This document shows positions 51,186 to 62,335 of a stretch of 64,000 nucleotides of DNA, one piece after another. Below the pieces are notes generated by a model, which worked only from the letters and a program-made list of their open reading frames with translations, was not told the origin of the DNA and made no database searches. The DNA is taken from positions 2,852,001-2,916,000 of the forward strand of contig CATKHW010000008.1 of NCBI GenBank assembly GCA_949752795.1. Direction: 5' to 3'. Made by a program: the position numbers and the translations under genes. Position 1 is the first letter of the stretch. The number at the start of each line of letters is the position of its first letter. Source of the DNA: Hyperoodon ampullatus (lineage: Eukaryota; Chordata; Mammalia; Artiodactyla; Ziphiidae).

Positions 51186-53868
51186 GACCCCTGTATTCAC
51201 AATGCTCCATGTCCTTGTCATCACAAAGCTCCATGACGCATGTCATCAGAATGCTCCATTGCCTTCTCATCAAATTGCTCCATGCCCTTGTAATCACATT
51301 GCTTCAAAACCCCTGTAATCTCAATGCTCCATGCACTTTTTCATCAGAATGCTCCATGACCCTTTTCATCAAAATGCTCCATTACCCTTGACATCACAAT
51401 GTTCCATAACCCCTGTCATCAAAATGTTCCATGACACTTTTCATCAATTTGCTCCATGACCCTGTCATCACATTGCTCCCTGCCGTTCTCATCACAATGC
51501 ACCACGACCTTGTCATCACAATGCTCCATGACGTTTGCCATCACAAAGCTCCATGACCCTTGGCATCACAATGCTCCATGCCATTTCATCACAATGCTAC
51601 ATGAAACCTCTCATTACATTGCTCCATGCCCTTGTCACCACCATGATCCATGACGCTTGTCATCACAATGCTCGATACACTTCTCATCACAATGCTCCAT
51701 GACCTTGTCATTACAATCCTCCATGACACATGTATCACAGTGTTCCGTGCCTTAATCATCACAGTGTTCCATGCAGAATCTCATCACAATAATCCATGAA
51801 ATTTTCAGACCAATGTTCCATGCCCTTGTCATCACAATGCTCCATTACACCTGTCATAACAATGCTCCATGACCCCTGCCATCACAATGTTCCACTGCCT
51901 TGGCATCCAAGGGTCCATGACCCTTGTCATCACAATGCTGCAAGACCCCTGTAATCACAATGCTCCATGCCCTTGTCATCACAAAGATCCATGACACATG
52001 TCATCAGAATGCTCCATGGTCTTCTCATCACAATGCTCCATGCCCTTGTCATCACAATGCTCCCAGACCCCTGTATTCACAATGCTCCATGCCCCTATTC
52101 ATCAGAATGCTCCATGAGACTTGTCATCACAAGGCTCCATGGTCTTCTCATCACACTGCTCCAGGACCTTGTCATCACAATGCTCCATTCCCTTGTCATC
52201 ACAATGCTCCTTGACCACTGTCATCACAATACTCCATGAATATATTCAGGCCAATGCTCCATGACCTTCTCATCACAGTGTTCCATGACCCTTGTCATCA
52301 CAATGCTCCATGCCCTTGTCATCACAAAGATCCATGACACATGTCATCAGAATGCTCCATGGTCTTCTCATCACAATGCTCCATGCCCTTGTCATCACAA
52401 TGCTCCAAGACCCCTGTAATCACAATGCTCCATGCCCCTATTCATCAGAATGCTCCATGAGACTTGTCATCACAAGGCTCCATGGTCTTCTCATCACAGT
52501 GCTCCAGGACCTTGTCATCACAATGCTACATTCCCTTGTCATCACAATGCTCCTTGACCACTGTCATCACAATACTACATGAATATATTCAGGCCAATGC
52601 TCCATGACCTTCTCATCACAGTGCTCCATGACCCTTGTCATCACAATGCTCCATGATCCCTCTCATCACTATGCTCCATGACACCTGTCATCACAATACT
52701 CCATGCCCCTTGTCATTACAGTGATCCATGACGCTCTTCATCATAATTATCCATGGTCTTTTCATCACAATGCTCCACGGTCTTGCTATCACAATTCTCC
52801 ATGCCCTGTTCATCACAATGATCCAGGTCCCATGTCATTACAATTCTCCACGTCCTTGTCATCACAATGCTTTGTGACACTTCTCATCATAATGTTACAT
52901 GATCTTGTCATCACAATTCTCCATGCACTTGTCATCACAATGCTCTATGAACCCTGTCATAGCAAGCTCCATGCGCTTGTCATCACAATGCTTCACGACG
53001 TGGTTATCAAAATTCTCAATGGCCCTTGTCATCAGAATGCTCCCTGCCATTGTCATCACAATGCTCCATGACACTTGTCATCACAATGTTCCAAGCCCTT
53101 GTCATCAAAAGGCTCCATTACCTTTGTCATCACAATCCTCCATGACACTTGGTATCACAATGCTCCATGCCATTGTCATCACAATGGACAATGACATATG
53201 TCATGACAATGCTCCATGACACCTGTCTTCACAATATTCCATGACCTTGTCATCACAATGTTCCATGCCCTTGTCATCACAATGCGCCATGCCCACTCTC
53301 ATCAAAGTAATCCATAAATCTTGTCAGAGCAATGCTCCATGACCCCTGTCATCACAATGCTCCGTGACTCCAGTCATCACAATGCTTCATGACCTTTGTC
53401 ATCACAATAGTCCATGACCCCGTCACACAAAACTCTGTGACCTTTTTCACCACAATGCTCCATGAAATTTTTATCACAATGCTCTGTGACCCTTGTCATC
53501 ACAAAGCTCCATGCCTTTGTCAGCACAATGCTCCATGACCCTTGTCATCACAATGCTCGATGCACGTGTCAGCACAATGCTCCATAACCCATGTCATCAC
53601 AATGCACCATGGACTTGTCATCACAATGATCCACATCCTTGTCATCAAAATGCTCCATAAACCTTGTCATCACAATGCTCCGTGCACTTCTCCTCAAAAT
53701 GCTTTGTCACCACTGATATCACAATGTTCCATCACTAGTCATCACAATACTCCCTCAACCCTGTCATCACAATATTCCATGACCCATGTAATCACAATTC
53801 TCCATGCCCTTGTCATCACAAAGCTCCATGACGCATGTCATCAGAATGCTCCATGGCCTTCTCATCAC
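50750..53868 (+). repeat. 3,119-bp higher-order unit, copy 1
   Basis: This block and the next are a direct tandem duplication with period 3,119 bp. Going line by line I found no mismatch between 50,750 and 57,025, that is, two full copies plus 38 bp. Just before 50,750 the alignment shows several differences (for example CATCATAATG against CATCACAATG at 50,749/53,868). It holds about 125-130 monomers and a nested 343-bp duplication. Confidence 0.93.
51962..52647 (+). repeat. Nested 343-bp tandem duplication
   Basis: About 14 monomers are doubled with a 343-bp offset: ACAAAGATCC is at 51,981 and 52,324. Both copies share CCCCTATTCATCAGAATG, ACTGCTCC- or AGTGCTCC-AGGACC and ATGAATATATTCAGGCC. 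They differ at several bases, so this duplication is older than the 3,119-bp one that contains it. It is repeated at about 55,081-55,766 in copy 2. A doubled form with a 342-bp offset is also seen at about 62,359-62,980. Confidence 0.85.
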
Positions 53869-56800
53869 AATGCTCAATGCCCTTGTCATCACAATGCTCC
53901 AACACCGCTGTAATCACAATGCTCCATGCCCCTTTTCATCTCAATGCTCCATGAACCCTATCATCACAATGCACCGTGCCCATCACCATAATATTTCATG
54001 CTATTGTCTTCACAATGAAATCAAAACGCTTAATGACCTCTGTCATCACAATGCACCAAACCCTTCTGATCACAATGTTCCATAACACTTGTCATCACAA
54101 TGTCCCATGACGCTGGTCATCACAATTATCCATGTTCTACTCATCAAAATGTTCCATGATGTTTGTCATCACAATGCTCAATACACTTTTCATCACAATG
54201 CTCCCTGACAGTTGTCATCAGTATGCTCCTTGAAACCTGTCATGACAAGGCTCCATGCATTTTTCATCACAATGCTCCATTCCCTTTTCATCACAATGAT
54301 CCAAGACCCCTGTATTCACAATGCTCCATGTCCTTGTCATCACAAAGCTCCATGACGCATGTCATCAGAATGCTCCATTGCCTTCTCATCAAATTGCTCC
54401 ATGCCCTTGTAATCACATTGCTTCAAAACCCCTGTAATCTCAATGCTCCATGCACTTTTTCATCAGAATGCTCCATGACCCTTTTCATCAAAATGCTCCA
54501 TTACCCTTGACATCACAATGTTCCATAACCCCTGTCATCAAAATGTTCCATGACACTTTTCATCAATTTGCTCCATGACCCTGTCATCACATTGCTCCCT
54601 GCCGTTCTCATCACAATGCACCACGACCTTGTCATCACAATGCTCCATGACGTTTGCCATCACAAAGCTCCATGACCCTTGGCATCACAATGCTCCATGC
54701 CATTTCATCACAATGCTACATGAAACCTCTCATTACATTGCTCCATGCCCTTGTCACCACCATGATCCATGACGCTTGTCATCACAATGCTCGATACACT
54801 TCTCATCACAATGCTCCATGACCTTGTCATTACAATCCTCCATGACACATGTATCACAGTGTTCCGTGCCTTAATCATCACAGTGTTCCATGCAGAATCT
54901 CATCACAATAATCCATGAAATTTTCAGACCAATGTTCCATGCCCTTGTCATCACAATGCTCCATTACACCTGTCATAACAATGCTCCATGACCCCTGCCA
55001 TCACAATGTTCCACTGCCTTGGCATCCAAGGGTCCATGACCCTTGTCATCACAATGCTGCAAGACCCCTGTAATCACAATGCTCCATGCCCTTGTCATCA
55101 CAAAGATCCATGACACATGTCATCAGAATGCTCCATGGTCTTCTCATCACAATGCTCCATGCCCTTGTCATCACAATGCTCCCAGACCCCTGTATTCACA
55201 ATGCTCCATGCCCCTATTCATCAGAATGCTCCATGAGACTTGTCATCACAAGGCTCCATGGTCTTCTCATCACACTGCTCCAGGACCTTGTCATCACAAT
55301 GCTCCATTCCCTTGTCATCACAATGCTCCTTGACCACTGTCATCACAATACTCCATGAATATATTCAGGCCAATGCTCCATGACCTTCTCATCACAGTGT
55401 TCCATGACCCTTGTCATCACAATGCTCCATGCCCTTGTCATCACAAAGATCCATGACACATGTCATCAGAATGCTCCATGGTCTTCTCATCACAATGCTC
55501 CATGCCCTTGTCATCACAATGCTCCAAGACCCCTGTAATCACAATGCTCCATGCCCCTATTCATCAGAATGCTCCATGAGACTTGTCATCACAAGGCTCC
55601 ATGGTCTTCTCATCACAGTGCTCCAGGACCTTGTCATCACAATGCTACATTCCCTTGTCATCACAATGCTCCTTGACCACTGTCATCACAATACTACATG
55701 AATATATTCAGGCCAATGCTCCATGACCTTCTCATCACAGTGCTCCATGACCCTTGTCATCACAATGCTCCATGATCCCTCTCATCACTATGCTCCATGA
55801 CACCTGTCATCACAATACTCCATGCCCCTTGTCATTACAGTGATCCATGACGCTCTTCATCATAATTATCCATGGTCTTTTCATCACAATGCTCCACGGT
55901 CTTGCTATCACAATTCTCCATGCCCTGTTCATCACAATGATCCAGGTCCCATGTCATTACAATTCTCCACGTCCTTGTCATCACAATGCTTTGTGACACT
56001 TCTCATCATAATGTTACATGATCTTGTCATCACAATTCTCCATGCACTTGTCATCACAATGCTCTATGAACCCTGTCATAGCAAGCTCCATGCGCTTGTC
56101 ATCACAATGCTTCACGACGTGGTTATCAAAATTCTCAATGGCCCTTGTCATCAGAATGCTCCCTGCCATTGTCATCACAATGCTCCATGACACTTGTCAT
56201 CACAATGTTCCAAGCCCTTGTCATCAAAAGGCTCCATTACCTTTGTCATCACAATCCTCCATGACACTTGGTATCACAATGCTCCATGCCATTGTCATCA
56301 CAATGGACAATGACATATGTCATGACAATGCTCCATGACACCTGTCTTCACAATATTCCATGACCTTGTCATCACAATGTTCCATGCCCTTGTCATCACA
56401 ATGCGCCATGCCCACTCTCATCAAAGTAATCCATAAATCTTGTCAGAGCAATGCTCCATGACCCCTGTCATCACAATGCTCCGTGACTCCAGTCATCACA
56501 ATGCTTCATGACCTTTGTCATCACAATAGTCCATGACCCCGTCACACAAAACTCTGTGACCTTTTTCACCACAATGCTCCATGAAATTTTTATCACAATG
56601 CTCTGTGACCCTTGTCATCACAAAGCTCCATGCCTTTGTCAGCACAATGCTCCATGACCCTTGTCATCACAATGCTCGATGCACGTGTCAGCACAATGCT
56701 CCATAACCCATGTCATCACAATGCACCATGGACTTGTCATCACAATGATCCACATCCTTGTCATCAAAATGCTCCATAAACCTTGTCATCACAATGCTCC

Positions 56801-56987
56801 GTGCACTTCTCCTCAAAATGCTTTGTCACCACTGATATCACAATGTTCCATCACTAGTCATCACAATACTCCCTCAACCCTGTCATCACAATATTCCATG
56901 ACCCATGTAATCACAATTCTCCATGCCCTTGTCATCACAAAGCTCCATGACGCATGTCATCAGAATGCTCCATGGCCTTCTCATCAC
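53869..56987 (+). repeat. 3,119-bp higher-order unit, copy 2
   Basis: Second copy, apparently identical to the first. Identity runs to 57,025; at 57,026 the base differs (AACACCG against AACACCC) and the following sequence is only similar. Perfect identity among monomers that otherwise vary everywhere means either a very recent duplication or a doubled stretch made by assembly. Confidence 0.93.
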
Positions 56988-57025
56988 AATGCTCAATGCC
57001 CTTGTCATCACAATGCTCCAACACC

Positions 57026-59760
57026 CCTGTCATCACAATGCTCCATGCCCCTTTTCATCTCAATGCTCCATGAACCCTGTCATCACAATGCACCGTGCCC
57101 ATCACCATAATATTTCATGCTATTGTCATCACAATGAAATCAAAATGCTCAATGACCTCTGTCATAACAATGCACCAAAACCTTCTGATCACAATGATCC
57201 ATAACATTGTCATCACAATGCCCCATGACGCTGGTCATCACAATTATCCATGGTCTTCTCATCACAATGCTCCATGATCTTTGTCATCACAATGTTCAAT
57301 ACACTTATCATCACAATGCTCCCTGACAGTTGTCATCAGTATGCTCCTTGAACCCTGTCATGACAAGGCTCCATGCATTTTTCATCAAAATGATCCATTT
57401 CTTTTTCATCACAATGATCCAAGACCCCTGTAATCACAATGCTCCATGTCCTTGTCATCACAAAGCTCCATGACGCATGTCATCAGAATGCTCCATTGCC
57501 TTCTCATCACAATGCTCCATGCCCATGTAATCACATTGCTTCAAAACCCCTGTAATCTCAATGCTCCATGCACGTTTTCATCAGAATGCTCCATGACCCT
57601 TTTCATCAAAATGCTCCATTACCCCTGACATCACAATGTTCCATAACCCCTGTCATCAAATTGTTCCATGACACTTTTCATCAATTTGCTCCATGACCCT
57701 GTCATCACAATGCTCCCTGCCCTTCTCATCACAATGCACCACGCCCTTGTCATCAAAATGCTTCATGACGTTATTCATCACAATGCTCCATGACCCTTGG
57801 CATCACAATGGTCCATGCTATTTCATCACAGTGCTACATGAAACCTCTCATAACATTGTTCCATGCCCTTGTCACCACAATGCTCTATGAGGCTTGTCCT
57901 CACAGTGCTCGATACTCTTCTCATCACAATGCTCCATGCCCTTGTCATTACAATCCTCCATAACACATGTATCACAGTGTTCCGTGCCTTAGTCATCACA
58001 GTGTTCCATGCAGAATCTCATCACAATAATCCATGAAAATTTCAGACCAATGCCCTTATCATCACAATGCTCCATTACACCTGTCATAACAATGCTCCAT
58101 GACCCCTGCCATCACAATGTTCTACTGCCTTGGCATGCAAGGCTCCATGACCCTTGTCATCACAATGCTCCAAGACCCCTGTAATCACAATGCTCCATGC
58201 CCTTGTCATCACAAAGATCCATGACACATGTCATCAGAATGCTCCATGGCCTTCTCATCACAATGCTCAATGCCCTTGTCATCACAATGCTCCAATACCC
58301 CTGTAATCACAATGCTCCATGCCCCTATTCATCAGAATGCTCCATGAGACTTGTCATCACAAGGCTCCATGGTCTTCTCATCACACTGCTCCAGGACCTT
58401 GTCATCACAATGCTCCTTTCCCTTGTCATCAAAATGCTCCTTGACCACTGTCATCACAATACTCCATGAACATTTTCAGGCCAGTGCTCCATGACTTTCT
58501 CATCACAGTGCTCCATTACCGTTGTCATCACAATCCTCCATGACCCCTCTCATCACAATGCTCCATGACACCTGTCATCACAATGCTCCATGCCCCTTGT
58601 CATTACAGTGATCCATGACGCTCCTCATTATAATTATCCATGGTCTTTTCATCAAATGCTCCACGGTCTTGCTATCACAATTCTCCATGCCCTGTTGATC
58701 ACAATGCTCTATGTCCCATGTCATTACAATTCTCCTCGTCCTTGTCATCACAATGCTTCGTGACACTTCTCATCACAATGTTACATGATCTTGTCATCAC
58801 AATTCTCCATGCACTTGTCATCGCAATGCTCTATGACCCCTGTCATAGCAAGCTCCATGCGCTTGTCATCACAATGCTTCACGGCGTGGTCATCTAAATT
58901 CTCAATGGCCCTTGTCATCAGAATGCTCCATGCCCTTGTCATCACAATGCTCCATGACCCTTGTCATCACAATATTCCAAGCCCTTGACATCAAAATGCT
59001 CCCTTACCTTTTCCATCACAATCCTCCATGACACTTGGTGTCACAATGCTCCATGCCATTGTCATCACAATGGACAATGACATATGTCATCACAATGCTC
59101 CCTGACACCTGTCTTCAAAATACTCCATGACCATGTCATCACAATATTCCATGCCCTTGTCATCACAATGCGCCATGCCCACTCTCATCAAAATAATCCA
59201 TAAATCTTGTCAGAGCAATGCTCCATGACCCCTGTCATCACAATGCTCCGTGACTCCAGTCATCACAATGCTTCATGACCTTTGTCATCACAATAGTCCA
59301 TGACCTCCTCACACAAAGCTCTGTGACCTTTGTCACCACAATGCTCCATGAAATTTTTATCACAATGCTCTGTGACCCTTGTCATCACAAAGCTCCATGC
59401 CTTTGTCAGCACAATGCTCCAGGACCCTTGTCATCACAATGCTCCATGTGCTTCTCATCAAAATGCTCTCTCACCACATATATCACAATGTTCCATCACT
59501 AGTCATCACAATACTCGCTCTCCCCTGTCATCACAATGTTCCATGACCACTGATATCACAGTGCTACATGCCCTTATCATCACAATGCTCCATGACCCCT
59601 GACATCACAATGTTCCATATCCCCTGTCACAAAATGCTCCATGACCCATTTCATCACAATGCTTCATGACCCCTGACATCACAATGTTCCATAACCCCTG
59701 TCATCAAAATATTCCATGACCCTGTCATCACAATGCTCCCTGCCCTTCTCATCACAATGC
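57026..59760 (+). repeat. Diverged third copy of the higher-order unit
   Basis: The order of variant monomers matches the 3,119-bp unit but with scattered differences. It has only one copy of the nested 343-bp element, so the offset falls from about 3,118 bp (57,693 against 54,575) to about 2,767 bp (58,592 against 55,825). It ends by mixing with other modules; the right edge is approximate. Confidence 0.7.
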
Positions 59761-60105
59761 ACCATGCCCTTACCAACAAAATGACCCATGACATTTGTCA
59801 TCACAAATCCCCATGACCCTTGGCATCACAATGCTCCTTGACATTGTCATCAGAATGCTCAATGAAATCTCTCATCACATTGTTCCATGCCCTTGTCATC
59901 ACAATGCTCAATTACACCTGTCATTACAATGCTCCATGACCCCTGCCATCACAATGCTCCGTGACTCCAGTCATCACAATGCTTCATGACCTTTGTCATC
60001 ACAATAGTCCATGACCTCGTCACACAAAGCTCTGTGACCTTTGTCACCACAATGCTCCATGAAATTTTTATCACAATGCTCTGTGACCCTTGTCATCAGA
60101 AAGCT
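59248..60105 (+). repeat. ~711-bp offset repeat of the CCGTGACTCCAG module
   Basis: A run starting CCGTGACTCCAGTCATCAC and continuing through GTCACACAAAGCTCTGTGACC and ATGAAATTTTTATCACAATG occurs at 59,248 and again at 59,959. The second copy differs at only a few bases. The same run is also found near 53,366, 56,485 and 63,630. Confidence 0.75.
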
Positions 60106-60997
60106 CCATGCCTTTGTCATCACAATGCTCGATGCACGTGTCAGCACAATGCTCCATAACCCATGTCATCACAGTGCACCATGCACTTGTCATCACAATG
60201 CTCCTCATCCTGGTCATCAAAATGCTCCATAAACCTTGTCATCACAATGCTCCATGCACTTCTCCTAAAAATGCTTTGTCACCACTGATATCACAATGTT
60301 CCATCACTAGTCATCACAATACTCCCTCACCCCTGTCATCACAATATTCCATGACCCCAGTAATCACAATTCTCCATGCCCTTGTCATCACAAAGCTCCA
60401 TGACGCATGTCATCAAAATGCTCCATGGCCTTCTCATCACAATGTTCCATGCCCTTGTCATCACAATGCTCCAACACCCCTGTAATCACAATGCTCCATG
60501 CCCCTTTTCATCTCAATGCTCCATGAACCCTGTCATCACAATGCACCGTGCCCATCACCATAATATTTCATGCTATTGTCATCACAATGAAATCAAAATG
60601 CTCAATGACCTCTGTCATCACAATGCACCAAACCCTAGTGATCACAATGTTCATAACAGTTGTCATCACAATGCCCCATGCATGACGCTGGTCATCACAA
60701 TTATCCATGGTCTTCTCATCACAATGCTCCATGATCTTTCTCCTCACAATGCTCCATGTTCTTTGTCATCACAATGCTCAATACACTTATCATCACAATG
60801 CTCCCTGACAGTTGTCATCAGTACGCTCCTTGAACCCTGTCATGACAAGGCTCCATGCATTTTTCATCACAATGATCCATTCCGTTTTCATCACAATGCT
60901 CCAAGACCCCTGTAATCACAGTGCTTCATGTGCTTGTCATCACAATGCTCCATTCCTTTGTCATCACAATGCTCCATGACCCCTCTCATCACAATGC

Positions 60998-62335
60998 TCC
61001 ATGCCCTTGTAATCACATTGCTTCAAAACCCCTGTAATCTCAATGCTCCAAGCACCTTTTCGTCAGAATGCTCCATGAACCTTTTAATCAAAATGCTCCA
61101 TTAACCCTGACATCACAGTGTTCCATAACCCCTGTCATCAAAATGTTTCATGACACTTTTCATCAATTTGCTCCATGACCCTGTCATCACAATGCTCCCT
61201 GCACTTCTCATCAAAATGCACCACGACCTTGTCATCAAAATGCTCCATGACGTTTGTCATCAGAAAGCTCCATGAGCCTTGGCATCAGAATGTTCCATGA
61301 GAATTGTGATCACAAGGCTCCATGGTCTTCTCATCACACTGCTCCAGGACTTTGTCACCACAATGCTCCATTCCCTTGTCATCACAATGCTCCATGACCC
61401 CTCTCATCACAATGCTCCATGACACCTGTCATCACAATGATCCATGCCCCTTGTCATTACAGAGATCCATGACGCTCTTCATCATAATTATCCATGGTCT
61501 TTTCATCACAATGCTCCACGGTCTTGCTATCGCAATTCTCCATGCCCTGTTCATCACAATGCTCCATGTCCCATGTCATTACAATTCTCCAAGTCCTTGT
61601 CATCACAATGCTTCGTGACACTTCTCATCACAATGATACATGATCTTGTCATCACAATTCTCCACAACCTTGTCATCAAAATGCTCCAAAAATCTTGTCA
61701 TCACAATGCTCCATGCACTTTTCCTCAAAATGTTTTCTCACCAATGATATCACAATGTTCCATCACTAGTCATCACAATACTCCCTCACCCTTGTCATCA
61801 CAATATTCCATGACCCCTGTAATCACAATCCTCCATGCCCTTGTCATCACAAACCTCCGTGACACATGTCATCAGAATGCTCCATGGCCTTCTCATCATA
61901 ATGCTCCATGCCCTTGTCATCACAATGCTCCAACACCCCTGGAAACACAATGCTCCATGCCCCTTTTCATCTCAATGCTCCATGAACCCTGTCATCACAA
62001 TGCACCGTGCCCATCACCATAATATTTCATGCTATTGTCATCACAATGAAATCAAAATGCTCAATGACCTCTGTCATCACAATGCACCAAAACCTTCTGA
62101 TCACAATGTTCCATAACACTTGTCATCACAATGACCCATGACGCTGGTCATCACAATTATCCATGTTCTACTCATCACAATGCTCCATGATGTTTGTCAT
62201 CACAATGCTCAATACACTTATCATCACAATGCTCCCTGACTGTTGTCATCAGTATGCTCCTTGAACCCTGTCATGACAAGGCTCCATGCATTTTTCATCA
62301 CAATGCTCCATTCCCTTTTCATCACAATGCTCCAA
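60998..62335 (+). repeat. 1.3-kb segment, partner at 49,848-51,185
   Basis: Distal partner of the segment above. It joins directly to the CCCCTATTCATC module at about 62,335-62,360, whereas in the proximal copy that module lies about 0.9 kb further on. This marks a deletion or exchange breakpoint in the distal copy. Confidence 0.78.
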
